Position numbers and translations under genes: made by a program
Shown: piece by piece, positions 31,380-42,004 of the stretch
Position numbering within the stretch: the first letter of the stretch is position 1
Layout of the letters: the number at the start of each line of letters is the position of its first letter
The notes under the pieces: model-generated
Databases searched by the model: none
Seen by the model: the letters and a program-made list of their open reading frames with translations, nothing else
What the model was told of the DNA's origin: nothing
DNA from: Periplaneta americana
Taxonomy: Eukaryota > Arthropoda > Insecta > Blattodea > Blattidae
Assembly: GCF_040183065.1 (NCBI RefSeq)
Contig: NC_091125.1
Coordinates: 130,401,121 to 130,465,120 of the forward strand
Reading direction: 5' to 3'
Length of the DNA stretch: 64,000 nucleotides

Positions 31380-32006
31380 ACTAAAATACCCACTTCCAAA
31401 CGCAGTTGCAATTGCATTCAGTTTAGAGCTCTTGTTTGACTACATTGTATTATGTTTACACTACTGCACACAGAGTCACGATCACACCCACCTTGCCATT
31501 AAGTGACAACGGCACCAGTAGTACTTAGGAAATGTAGTTAAGCCGCTACAGTGAAAAACAAGCAGGCAGCGGCATAGGTTCGAATCCTAAACAAATCAAA
31601 CGTACGTACGTTCGTTCTCCGGTGCAGCACACACAGGTTGCCCTTTCCTGTCACAGTGCAGTATCTTCGAACCCATAGCCTCCGTGACGTCAGTACAGGC
31701 AAGCAACAACCAACCTAAAATCCGTCCATGCTGGGACAAAGTGTCGTCCCTAATTATGATCCTCGGCACTTCACAAAATTCAGGACACCAAAATCTATAA
31801 TTATTCCTTAGGCTTTTAGTTTTTGACTAGTTTTTCCTTATTCTCTTTCTGATGGTATCACCACTGAATCTTGATTTAGTGGTTTTCTCCCACTTGTTTT
31901 CCTCTCATGTTTTTCAGTTTATATGCGTAGGCAAAAAACCTAGTGGTTTTGACACTACTTCTCTATCAATTATGCATTAAAAAAAACTCTAGCATGCGTA
32001 AACAGC

Positions 32007-32330
32007 AGTGGCGGTTCGTGCCTAAAATTACAAAGGGGTCACTACTTTTATGACGTTACATAGTTTTCCAACAATTTAAACAATATCTAATTTCTGAAAA
32101 AAAAAAAAAATAATAATAATAATACAGTTCTTTAACGTAGATAATTGCCTTAAAAAACCTGATGATGATGATGATTATTATTATTAAGCTTAGTATTCCT
32201 GCTACCAAAAGACTCAAGTTGCGGGTACATAGTCTGAATAGTAGGTGGAACCCAGGTGATGCAGCAGAGAAAGAGACAAACATGTTCTTACTGCATGTTC
32301 GTAGAGTACTGTACATCCAACCTGAAATAA
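32007..32330. other. Possible hAT terminus and low-complexity sequence
   Basis: CAGTGGCGGTTCGTGCCT at 32007 has the look of a hAT terminal repeat and might be the left end of the CGGBP1-like element whose coding remnants lie at 32790-34971 (minus strand), but I found no matching right end. AAT, GAT and ATT runs follow (32097-32186). Confidence 0.3.
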
Positions 32331-32422
32331 AATAAGAGCAACTACTGACTTTATAATCTAATAACGCAACAGCCCGAAGTTGGCCAGGGCCTACCTGCGT
32401 GACAAAACTAAGGCACAGACTG

Positions 32423-32681
32423 TTTTTTTTAGTTGGTTATTTAACGACGCTGTATCAACTACTAGGTTATTTAGCGTCGATGAGATTGGTGATAGCGAGT
32501 TGGTATTTGGAGAGATGAGGCCGAGGATTCGCCATAGATTACCTGGCATTCACCTTACGGTTGGGGAAAACCTCGGAAAAACACCAACTAGGTAATCAGT
32601 CCAAGCGGGGATCGAACCCGCGCCCGAGCGCAACTTCAGACCGGCAGACAAGCGGCTTAACCGACTGAGCCACGCCAGTGG
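32423..32681 (-). mobile_element. tRNA-derived SINE family B, full-length copy 1
   Basis: The minus-strand head is TGGCGTGGCTCAGTCGGTTA AGCCGC (A box) with B box GGTTCGATCCCCGCTTGG. The body holds GGTTTTCCCCAACCG and GGCGAATCCTCGGCC, and the 3' module is ACAGCGTCGTTAAATAACC with a poly(A) tail (TTTTTTTT at 32423 on the + strand). No certain target duplication. Confidence 0.87.
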
Positions 32682-32789
32682 CCTTACAGAATATTTATTC
32701 AAATTATGTATAAACTTACACTGCATGCTTCAGTCATTCTGTCCATTTTCGCTGTGGACGTTGCAGTGAAGAACAATGTAGGCCTACTG

Positions 32790-33291
32790 TACATTCATAA
32801 GTTGCTGAACTTCAACTTTCTGCGCGTGCCACATAAAACGTTGTGATATTTCGAAAAACTACGTTCAATATCACATGACGTTATTGGTGCATGACAATAG
32901 TACAAGAAGATATTTCGTTGGGTTTCATTAACGTATTTCGTATGTCACTGAGCGCTGAAAACCCACTATTTTTTTTAAGAATAGTGCGTAGTTTTGTTTT
33001 AACCCGTTCAGTAGCTGGACTGGGTGTTGCCTGATTAATTGAGTCCGATACTTTTTCAACAATGTTGATGCTTTCAGATAGTTGCATACCAGGACGTTCA
33101 AGTTGCGTAATCGTTTTTGGCAAGTTTCCAAAATTATTTTTAATGAATTGAAGATTCTCCCATAGTTGGTTTGAAATTAGTGACCGCGCAATTTCAATCG
33201 ACGATGCCTCTTCACTTCTTAATGCATTAATTACTCTCACTATATCCTGATAGTGTGTTGCATAGTAGACCTAAAAGACAGCTTGTATCCA
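32790..33291 (-). pseudogene. hAT transposase C-terminal part (CGGBP1-like)
   Basis: Continuation of the gene right of element Q. After a stop at its start it reads RVINALRSEEASSIEIARSL, then LWENLQFIKNNFGNLPKTIT and QLERPGMQLSESINIVEKVS, and ends after a frameshift with SCDIERSFSKYHNVLCGTRR, the hAT dimerisation motif. It is the C-terminal third of the enzyme; only 119 codons are open in one frame. Confidence 0.8.
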
Positions 33292-33299
33292 AGTACACC

Positions 33300-34053
33300 A
33301 GCGAATAGGGATTATAAAGAATGGAACTGAGCGAATTTTCCTGTGTTTTGTTTCTCTGTGTGCCGGCGTTTAGTTCCACTTTCAAGCGCTAGAGGTTAGT
33401 GTAATCGAGCATACGCTAAGATAACAATTGAGTATAGGGTAGAGACACAGGATCCAAACATCGCCTACCTTATTGCATAATCCAGTAACGCTTTGCTTCA
33501 AATAAATTCAAGTTAACAGCTTTTCCTTATTTCTCAGTGGCAAACTAGTTGTAATAATAATTTTGTTATACTTCATATATAATAAATTATATTATAAAAT
33601 AATATAATACATTATAAAATTAAGTATCGAATTCGTTTGATTTAATATAATATAATATAATATAATATAATATAGGTATATGGTTTTACTTCTCATAAGA
33701 GTTTTGTTTTTCCATTTTCAGTGCTATCAAATCATTGCATATTTTAATTGTTGTTGGGGTCAACGTCTCAACTCTCATTATAAAGGAACTATAGAGTCTA
33801 GACATTACAGTTAGTGACGGATTTATTATTTTATGGATCCAATTTATTTTATTTAAGTACATAATGCACCTAGATGTATTAATTATATGTGTTATATTTC
33901 CGCTGTGTCGACTGCTAGCTGGTGTGATGTCAGCGCCAACTCTAGGGAGAAAGCAGAATCTCACGCTCTAGCTGGCTTGAAGGTCATTGAAATCAGTTCT
34001 GCTACATCAAAGGTACCGACGTGAAGTGTCCATACTTAATTACTTATACGCTG
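33300..34053. mobile_element. Non-autonomous hAT-like element Q, copy 2, nested in the hAT gene
   Basis: A 754-bp close copy of 13844-14566, flanked by A(G/A)TACACC at 33292-33299 and 34054-34061 (one mismatch). It carries an extra (TATAA)n run near 33645-33675. Non-coding. Confidence 0.85.
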
Positions 34054-34056
34054 AAT

Positions 34057-34971
34057 ACACCGTCTTGTTAGTATTGGCTGAGGGGGCAAAGGGAGTTGAG
34101 GTGCCATTTCTCGGAATTTCCTTACTCTGAAAGGAGACTTCTTAAATATTTTTTTAACATTAGGTATGAACTTGTCTACTATGGGAAATGAAGCTCTAAT
34201 AACTTCCGCTACCCTATGTAGTCCGTGAGCGAGACACGTAACATGAATCATATTTGTGTGCAACGGTTTGAGCGTTTCGGCTGCTTTAATGACGTATGGA
34301 GCAGCATCAGTCACAAACAGGAGAACATCGTTGTACTGAATACCTTGAGGCCATATAATATACATAGATTTATGGAAAATATCTTCAATTGTTGCGTGGT
34401 TTACATTTTGTAGAGTCTTCCATGTTAACAGAAATTTCTTTCCAGCCCTTTCAGAGACAAAATTCCTACAATTACATTCGCCACAGATCTGCCGGTGCAG
34501 TCAGTAGTTTCGTCTATGGATGCCCATTATTTTGTCCCCCATTATGCTTTCCTTAATCTTCTTCATTTTTTCTTCATAAAGTATGGGTACAAAGTGCTGA
34601 CGGAGTTGGGGCTCACTTGGAATATGTTCCTTCGTGTACTTTTCTAGAAATTCTCTAAAGTGTTTATTGTTCAATTTATTAAGCGATATATTGGCATTGA
34701 CCGTCATGGCACATGGATCCCTGCAAAACATGGATTTCTTATCGTACTCTCTCTCAGAGTTTGATGGTACTGATTGTTTTGAGTTACGTTCAAACATATT
34801 TCTATGCCTTTTTGTATTGTAGTGTCTTTCAATGCTTTGTTTTCTTGTAACTTTTACATCTACTTTGCACAACTTACATGTAATGTTGCCATATTCACAC
34901 AAATTATTGGCTCCGAACTCCTGAATTAAGTCCCCCAGCCTTTCATTCTTCGAACTTTTTGTCTTCGGCAT
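34057..34971 (-). pseudogene. hAT transposase N-terminal and core part (CGGBP1-like)
   Basis: Starts MPKTKSSKNERLGDLIQEFG. The zinc finger is CKLCKVDVKVTRKQSIERHY ... KRH, followed by LNNKHFREFLEKYTKEHIPS, then a broken region around 34500 where the conserved SIDETTD-like block is damaged. After a frameshift come GIQYNDVLLFVTDAAPYVIK, NMIHVTCLAHGLHRVAEVIR (the conserved C-x2-H block of hAT cores) and APQLPLPPQPILTR, ending at element Q. Length and order fit a CGGBP1-like transposase with one or two frameshifts. Confidence 0.82.
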
Positions 34972-35143
34972 TTTACCTCGTCACAAATACAAATGTTACG
35001 ATAAGTAAATAATACGACTTTTTACACTTCACTGGTTTAAAGCACTCACTATGACCGTGTTCAGGCTTCAACACAAACTAGAGTGAGCGTGAGTAAGATG
35101 CGGTTCTATGTTGTATCAGATGGGACGTATCCCTGGGCTGTGA

Positions 35144-35905
35144 CGTCAGCTACAATATGAGAGTAGGCAACTATATTCCAGCTTAAGGCTGGTTCACAAT
35201 AAACCGGGAACGAGAACTAGAACGAGAATTGAAAGTGAAGATTTTTTATTCACAATAAACCAAGAACGGAAATGGCTATGCATATCGATATGTATGATAA
35301 TAGCGATATGTAAAGTCGATATTACGCAATCGGATGTTATATGTGTACAATAACTGACCAATGATGTTCTCTCATGAGAACAAACCAGCCAACATAAATA
35401 CAGGTTAACCAATATCAAAATTTATGACACAGAATATTTAAGAATTCAATTCACGTGGTAATATGGTCACATATACACGTTAGCATATATTGAAAGTAAT
35501 TCTACTGAATTTTCGAGTTAGTTAGAAACCATGCATGAGGAAGAAATTGTCATGGCCTTCCGTGCTACAAAATACACGACGATCAAATAGTTTTATTATG
35601 GCAATATAATGAATCTAGTAGACTGTGATCGGAAACGAGAACGGCAAAGTTGAAACTTGGCAACTTCACGTTACCGTTCCCGGGCTCCGGCAAGCTTCTC
35701 GTTAATTGTGATTGCTCACATTAAAATATATACATTTTAACAATTTTTTCGTTCTCGTTCTGGTTCTCGTTTCCGGTTTATTGTGAACCAGCCTTAAGCT
35801 GGAATATAGTTGCCTACTCTCATTCTGTAGCTGACAATATATACATTTAAACCATTTTTTCGTTCTCGTTCTGGTTCTCGTTTCCGGTTTATTGTGTACC
35901 AACCT
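35144..35905. mobile_element. TTAA-flanked MITE with inverted flank duplication and third end copy
   Basis: A 607-bp core (35187-35793) has inverted ends GGCTGGTTCACAATAAACCG and its complement, each next to TTAA (35183-35186, 35794-35797), as in piggyBac-type insertions. Unusually, the flank 35144-35186 also reappears inverted at 35794-35835 (GGCAACTATATTCCAGC and complement). A further end copy (CGTTTCCGGTTTATTGTG) follows at 35847-35900. No coding content. Confidence 0.8.
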
Positions 35906-36172
35906 TTGGACGTAGCTGAAATACTAAGCTTAGTAATGAGGGTTGTAGAAGAAGAGATGTAACAAGAAAAAAAAGCGTTTCTGCCCAATGTTCATGTAAT
36001 ATTTTTTCATCCTCTGTATGAGAGGAATATTCCCCTAAAGTTTTGACATACATTTTAGTTACCCCCTGTGTAAATTACTGAAATATGCATGAAGTGCATT
36101 TTCATTCGCATGTTGAGAATATTCTTTCCGTTGCAGCATTTTCCATATTCGTCACATGCAATTTCATATTTT

Positions 36173-36421
36173 TGTAGTAGGTTATTTTACGACGCTTTAT
36201 CAATAGCTTAGGTTATTTGGCGTCTGAATGAGATGAAGTTGATAATGTCGGTGAAATGAGTCCGGGGTCCAACACCGAAATTTACCCAGCAATTGCTCTT
36301 ATTGGGTTGAGGGAAAACCCCGGAAAAAACCTCAAGCAGGTAACTTGCCCTGACCGGGAATCGAACCCGGGCCACCTGGTTTCGCGGCTAGACGCGCTAA
36401 CCGTTACTCCACAAGTGTGGA
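36173..36421 (-). mobile_element. tRNA-derived SINE family A, copy 4, with 14-bp target duplication
   Basis: Full-length family A copy: minus-strand head GTCCACACTTGTGGAGTAAC, B box GGGTTCGATTCCCGG, 3' module GCGTCGTAAAATAACC. Flanked by CAATTTCATATTTT at 36159-36172 and 36422-36435. Confidence 0.92.
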
Positions 36422-36784
36422 CAATTTCATATTTTGATTTGGACTTCTCTGGCAGTAACTTGGATATGGTTTTTAAAGCTTGCTCTTCAATATGTGAAGG
36501 AAAACTTTCACAATCACTCATCTTAAAACTTACAAATTATAAATTACAAATTTGCAGTAAAAACAAACTTTTGTTTATAGTAACACTGTAATTGTGTATT
36601 TATAGCGTCACAATACATTATGTCAACTGCTATCTAGATAGCTTCAATTTTCTGCTTCTCACAAAAAGTAAATAAGTAAATAAATATTTAAACGTCAAAT
36701 TATTTTTGCTCACTTTTTTATTTTTGAACGGGTGTATATAATAGTAATTTATGATACAAGTTTGTGAAATGGGTAGTATTTTGA

Positions 36785-36880
36785 CCGGAGTGTACGTTTG
36801 AGAAACGAGGTTTGCCGAGTTTCTCAAATACACTATTGACAAAATGCAACTTCAAGAATGTGTACCAAACACTGTTTTTC
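36785..36880. repeat. Short palindromic repeat (GAAACGAGG type), copy 2
   Basis: GTGTACGTTTGAGAAACGAG pairs with GAGTTTCTCAAATACAC. The downstream GCAACTTCAAGAATGTGTA matches the unit at 13573-13665. Non-coding. Confidence 0.65.
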
Positions 36881-37082
36881 TCTTCAATAGCCTCAAATTA
36901 TTACTTCACGTACACTATGCTTACTTCACGCACTGGTGTTGAAAAGGCTCACTTCACACACTGCTAACAGTGCGTGAAATTACACTTAACGCACTATCGT
37001 AGAAAAAATATTGTACAATACATGTGTGATAACGACCTATTAATAGGCCTGCATTTCTGTGGTTACACGAATATGTTAATAA

Positions 37083-38267
37083 TAGTGTTGTGGGATTTAA
37101 TCGATTAATCGATCAATTTCTGTTGTAAGATTAATCGATCAAAAATATTTAATCGAATAATCGAGTCGATTAAAATTAATCGGTTGTAGTTTATATTAAT
37201 TATTTTGTTAATACAAACTCATACTAAAAATTCCGACAATATTTCTCTCTCGGAAATTGCTTACTTAAAAGCACAATAGTACTGTTATTTTCTAACTGTA
37301 AACCAGGTAGCGTAGGGAAAATCTTTGCACTAACACTTCAGAAAGAGATGGAGATATAAGGATAGTGACCTAGTCTGCCTCTATTGAAAGTTAAAACACA
37401 ATGCGAAACCCTTATTAAGTTTTATGGTTTTCCAAGAAAATTTCCACCTTGTTGTCAGCTAATCTTCCTAACATATGAAATACATACTTTTCTGGGATTC
37501 GTCTCTCTCATTCCTTATAAAATAGCCATGTCTGCACTGTGTGCAAGTGAGAGCGTAGCTACCTTCTTCTCTTTCTAAAATTTGGTAATTCGATTACAAT
37601 AGGGCCAGTCTTCTGTTTCGACAGCTTTAATTTTGCAGTTGCAGTTTCTTTACTGATTTCGTATATGAAGATTGTATGTTTAGTTTGATAAAGAAAAAAA
37701 AATCAGTTTTCTGTGGTTTGTGAAAAGTGTAAACTCCATTATGTCATATGAGAATTTGAGAGGTAAACTCGGTGAAACGTTTGGATTTACATTGAACGAT
37801 CATGGAGAAGTGCTTGACAGAAAAAAAGTTTTTTAGTGTTTAGTCATGCAGGAAACATTGTTACTAAACGTAGAGCGGCACTTAATTCGGAGCATGTGAA
37901 TACACTCACATGTTTAAAATCATGGATGAAGCAGTATTAACTAGGTGAGTCTTCATAGTTTTTGTTATTTATGTTTGTCTGAAAAATTCCCTGTGAAATT
38001 GACACAATAAATTATAAGCCTCATAATAAATATGTTAGTAAGTAATGAAAATATTTGTTTTGTAATATAACGACACAATATATAGAGATATACAACATTA
38101 ATTTAATACTTATGCTTATCACCGAACACAAGTTAAATTTAACAATAATTGTGTATTACAATATTAAAACATTTTTTCAACTCGATCAAAACTCGATTAA
38201 TCTATCGATTCATCGATTAACTTCAAATAATTAATCGATTAAATATTTTCATCGATCAACAGCACTA
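37083..38267. mobile_element. Putative hAT-type element with ATCGAT-rich ends
   Basis: TAGTGTTGTGGGATTTAATC at 37083 and the complement-like end GATCAACAGCACTA at 38267 are imperfect inverted termini. Subterminal regions on both sides are packed with ATTAATCGATT units in both orientations (37099-37190 and 38185-38250), which could bind transposase. I did not find an identical 8-bp duplication, and no ORF inside resembles a transposase, so it would be non-autonomous. The call is tentative. Confidence 0.5.
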
Positions 38268-38442
38268 ATAATTAATAATGCTTTTATCCCACTTGTATCG
38301 TAAATATCTACTATCGCACTACTTACTTACACTAAATTCTTTTGCCTGGCACTTATGCTACCCACTTAGGAACGACATACATACTCGGTTCAAAAAGATT
38401 CCAGAATAACTTTTTCGGCGAAATGAATAATTTAGTGTGGTA

Positions 38443-38530
38443 TATCTCTGTTTCTGGTGTGCTCTGGAGTGAACAAGGCTCTGAAATCAGCTACAAGGGT
38501 CGGTCTGGTTTTTTTTTTGCCACTACTGTA
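38443..38530 (-). repeat. Partial copy of the tRNA-like foldback element
   Basis: GTGCTCTGGAGTGAACAAGG through CACTACTGTA matches the right arm of the element at 52643-53035. It ends exactly at the TA that begins the next MITE (38531). Confidence 0.75.
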
Positions 38531-38743
38531 CAGTCTTAGAAAAAGTTTTGTTGCACAGCTACTTTATAAGTCCCAGAGAGGAGGCACTGCGCATGATCAG
38601 ACATACAACGAAACAAAACTAATTTTATTACCTCAACTAGTCGGTTTCTTGTAAACCAAGTCGCTCGTCCTCTGATCATATGCACTGCCCCCTTCCTGGG
38701 ACTTACAATGTGTCTGTAAGACAAAACTTTTTTTCTAAGACTG
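38531..38743. mobile_element. TA-flanked MITE, 213 bp
   Basis: The inverted ends CAGTCTTAGAAAAAGTTTTG (38531) and the complement ending CTAAGACTG (38743) are bordered by TA at 38529-38530 and 38744-38745. Inner arms also pair (AAGTCCCAG with CTGGGACTT). Non-coding. Confidence 0.85.
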
Positions 38744-38751
38744 TACATCTA

Positions 38752-38862
38752 CTATCAGGCACTACATCTCATTTGACAATATGTGTCAGAGGAAGAACAA
38801 TAAATTCTTAGTATAAATCTGAAGTCTGACTAGCGTAATATGTTATTAGTCATTATGTCATT
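38752..38862 (+). repeat. Interspersed repeat family R, left half
   Basis: ATCAGGCACTACATCTCATT through GAAGTCTGACTAGCGTAATA matches the left half of the copy at 8845-9082; the right half is absent. Confidence 0.65.
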
Positions 38863-39330
38863 AGGAAAGAAGAAAATATATTTTATCAGAAAGAAAGACA
38901 ATTTTTTCATTTGAAACGCTTAAAATATTACAGTCATCCATCGTAATGTATAGAAAGTCGTAAAGCACGCTCTCATAATTTATTTTCTTTTAAGTTTGTA
39001 CTGGCATTTGAAGGGTACACGGGAGAAACGATCAAGGTCCACCAAAAATTGAAATTGAGTTAATAATGCTATCTTATAGTGGAAAGGAAGTACTATCATT
39101 TGGTCTAGCTAGTAATGAGGAATAATCGTTCTTGACATTCCACTACGTCAATTTCTATTAAATACACACATAACAAAGTATTAAGTGCTTAAACTTTAAA
39201 ATTCGTTTTTCTCGAAACTTTCTAAAATGGACCTTGATCGTTAATCCCGTGTACCCTTCATTTATATCTAACTTATTATTTTTTTGTTAATTCCAAACTT
39301 GAATTAAATCCGAAGTATTTTTTTTATTTT

Positions 39331-39577
39331 AATTGGTTATTTAACGACGCTGTATCAACTACTAGGTTATTCAGCGTCGATGAGATTGATCATAGCGAGA
39401 TGATATTTGGCGAGATGAGGCCGAGGATTCGCCATAGATTACCTTGTATTCACATTATGGTTGGGGAAAACCTCGGAAAAAACCCAACCAGGTAATCAGC
39501 TCAAGCGGGGATCGAACCCGCGCCCGAACGCAACTTCAGACCGGCAGGCAAGCGCCTTAACCGACTGAGCTACGCCT
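39331..39577 (-). mobile_element. tRNA-derived SINE family B, full-length copy 2
   Basis: Minus strand: head GGCGTAGCTCAGTCGGTTAA GGCGC, B box GGTTCGATCCCCGC, body GGTTTTCCCCAACC, 3' module ACAGCGTCGTTAAATAACC and an A-rich tail. No certain target duplication. Confidence 0.87.
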
Positions 39578-39791
39578 ATTCATTAAAGTTCAGGTGTTCC
39601 ACCAATCAGAAAATACCATTGTAGCAATATGAAAGCGCAAGTATCGATTATTCTCGGATATGCAATCGAAAGACAACTAGTTCTGTTACTATAATAATTA
39701 GCGTTAATTGTAAATAATATTCAAATAAATTCAATTTGTCATCTCGTTTTTCAATGTCTAATTCAATTTCAACGTTATATCAAGATTAATG

Positions 39792-41620
39792 AAAGAGAGA
39801 TTACTTAAAGGAAAAACTGAATGAGGTAGAAACAAATAGTAAGAATAAAAACATTCGAGATTTATAGAAGGGTATAAAGGAATTTAAAAACGGATATCAG
39901 GCAAGGGTAAACGTGATTAAGGATGAGAATGGTGACTTGCTTGCAGACTCTCATTCAATCTTGAACAGATGAAAAAACTATTTTGGGCAACTACTAAATA
40001 TACATAGGCCAAATAGAAATGATCGGGACGAAATTCAAATACAAACTGCTGAGCCATTTATACCGGAATCCACACTTTCTGAAGTCGAAATTGCAATAGA
40101 AAATCTGAAAAAGTACAAATCTCCAGGTATTGATCAAATTCCAGCAGAATTAATGCAAGAGGGTGGAAGCGCATTATCTAGCGAAATTTATAAACTTGTG
40201 CTTGCAATTTGGGAACAGGAAATTGTACCAGAACAATGGAAGGAGTCCATAATCGTACCTATTTTTAAGAAGGGGGACAAGACTAACTGTAGTAACTTTC
40301 GAGGAATATCACTTTTGTTGACATCGTATAAAATTTTGTCGAATATCCTTTTGAGAAGATTAACTCCATATTTAGATGAAATTATTGGGGATCATCAGTG
40401 TGGTTTTAGGCGTAATAGATCGACTATTGATCAGATTTTTTGTATTCGACAGATATTGGAGAAAAAATGGGAGTATAAGTGTACAGTACATCAGTTATTC
40501 ATAGATTTCAAAAAGGCGTATGACTCAGTTAAGAGAGAAGTTTTATATGATATTCTTATTGAATTTGGTATTCCCAAGAAACTAGTTCGATTAATTAAAA
40601 TGTGTCTTAGTGAATCTTACAGCAGAGTCCGTATAGGCCAGTTTCTATCTGATGCTTTTCCAATTCACTGCGGGCTGAAGCTGGGAGATGCATTGTCACC
40701 TCTACTTTTTTACTTTGCTCTAGAATATGCCATTAGGAAAGTTCAGGATAACACAGAGGGTTTGACCTTGAACGGGTTACATCAGCTTCTTGTCTATGCG
40801 GATGACGTGAATATGTTAGGAGAAAATCCACAAATGATAAGGGAAAACACGGAAATTCTACTTGAAGCAAGTAAAGCGATAGGGTTGGAAGTAAATCCCG
40901 AAAAGACAAAGTATATGATTATGTCTCGTGACCAGAATATTGTACGAAATGGAAATATAAAAATTGGAGATTTATCCTTCGAAGAGGTAGAAAAATTCAA
41001 ATATCTTGGAGCAACAGTAACAAATATAAATTACACGCAGGAGGAAATTAAACGCAGAATAAATATGGGAAATGCCTGTTATTATTCGGTTGAGAAGCTT
41101 TTGTCAGCTAGTCTGCTGTCAAAAAATCTGAAAGTTAGAATTTATAAAACAGTTATATTACCGGTTGTTCTATATGGTTGTGAAACTTGGACTCTCACTT
41201 TGAAAGAAGAACATATGTTAAGGGTGTTTGAGAATAAGGTTCTTAGGAAAATATTTGGGGCTAAGAGGGATGAAGTTACAGGAGAATGGAGAAAGTTACA
41301 CAACGCAGAGCTGCACGCATTGTATTCTTCGCCTGACATAATTAGGAACTTTAAATCCAGACGCTTGAGATGGGCAGGGCATGTAGCCCGTATGGGCGAA
41401 TCTAGAAATGCATATAGAGTGTTAGTTGGGAGGCCGGAGGGAAAAAGACCTTTGGGGAGGCCGAGACGTAGATGGGAAGATAATATTAAAATGGATTTGA
41501 GGGAGGTGGGATATGATGGTAGAGACTGGATTAATCTTGCTCAGGATAGGGATCAATGGCGGGCTTATGTGAGTGCGGCAATGAACCTCCGGATTTCTTA
41601 AATGCCTATAAGTAAGTAAG
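39792..41620 (+). mobile_element. RTE-P LINE, 5'-truncated copy with target duplication
   Basis: The copy starts at the equivalent of base 28070 of the full-length element, ends in an AAGT tail and is flanked by TATCAAGATTAATG at 39778-39791 and 41621-41634. The first 360 bp contain a TAG (39867) and a frameshift; the rest is open. Confidence 0.93.
40153..41601 (+). pseudogene. RTE-P reverse transcriptase, truncated
   Basis: A 482-codon frame covers the reverse transcriptase palm and C-terminal region: [52 protein letters not shown], then [10 protein letters not shown] with the catalytic aspartates intact, and LYGCETWTL and GRPRRRWED near the end. Within one conserved RT block the usual KQGD is KLGD. 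The endonuclease and 5' region are missing, so the copy cannot mobilise itself. Similarity to the full-length copy is high by eye. Confidence 0.9.
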
Positions 41621-41844
41621 TATCAAGATTAATGTTTGTTTTACTCTCTAGATTATATCAAGGTCAATGTCGACATTTGTTTCTCGGAAAAAATCTATAT
41701 TTTCACTTCTGCGCACATCTCACAATTTACGAGGTATTGCACAAGGTCAGTTCCGCTCCTCAGTCAGATAAGAATAACATGAATACTTATGAATAATTTC
41801 AAGTTAGAAATGTGGTCGAGCATAAAAGGTCGTATGAAACTTGA

Positions 41845-41934
41845 CTATAATGGTAATTAAGACGCTCGTATGTAAATTATGAAACTCGCGCTCATTTCAT
41901 AAACATACCCGCGTCTTAATTACTATCATTATAG
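41845..41934. repeat. Long hairpin (about 40-bp arms)
   Basis: CTATAATGGTAATTAAGACG, then CGTATGTAAATTATGAAACT, folds back on TTTCATAAACATACCCGCG and TCTTAATTACTATCATTATAG. The central ATGAAACTCGCGCTCATTTCAT resembles the cores of the palindromes at 13573 and 36785. Confidence 0.85.
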
Positions 41935-42004
41935 GCTCGATGCATAATGTACTATTAACGGTCTTACTAATAAAAAAACTATCCCTGTGCCTTTATACAA
42001 AATT

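Larger units (their letters stand above)
30445..31752 (-). mobile_element. hAT element with exact 8-bp target duplication, internally deleted
   Basis: The ends are perfect inverted repeats of about 22 bp: TAGGGACGACACTTTGTCCC at 30445 and the complement ending at 31752. ATTATGAT lies at 30437-30444 and 31753-31760. On the minus strand it carries the N-terminal zinc finger region (30990-31379) and the C-terminal dimerisation region (30696-30977) of a CGGBP1-like hAT transposase, but the catalytic middle is deleted. The element is therefore non-autonomous. It interrupts the Jockey-like LINE. Confidence 0.95.
29998..31986 (+). mobile_element. Jockey-like LINE 3' remnant, split by a hAT insertion
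   Basis: Pieces at 29998-30444 and 31761-31986 belong to one LINE. The coding part holds QVKYLGVTVDNRLLWTQHI, a frameshift near 30140, then ILPILTYASPAWFYAP and LQTAQNRALRIIHACDWF. These are C-terminal reverse transcriptase motifs of the Jockey/R1 type. The frame crosses the inserted element cleanly: GNYD before and PRHFTKFRTPKSIII after, with a stop at about 31812. A 3' UTR of about 170 bp ends in a short poly(A) at 31978. The 5' two thirds are missing. Confidence 0.82.
32790..34971 (-). mobile_element. CGGBP1-like hAT element, larger remnant, split by element Q
   Basis: Minus-strand hAT coding sequence runs from an ATG at 34971 to about 34062 and resumes at 33291 down to about 32790; the 754-bp element Q sits between. 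With Q and one copy of its 8-bp duplication set aside, the conserved order reads through (PILTR before, WIQAVF after, one frame apart from a stop). It retains more of the transposase than the related element at 30445, but has stops and frameshifts. Terminal repeats were not found with certainty. Confidence 0.8.

Noticed and set aside
31560..31600. tRNA-like GGTTCGAATCCTA inside the hAT element at 30445-31752
   Set aside because: Only a B box-like string; no A box at proper spacing and no cloverleaf.
38398..38425. Mariner terminal repeat (GGTTCAAAAAGATTCCAGAA)
   Set aside because: Similar to the 17973 terminus, but there is no partner end and no transposase, so it is too weak to list.
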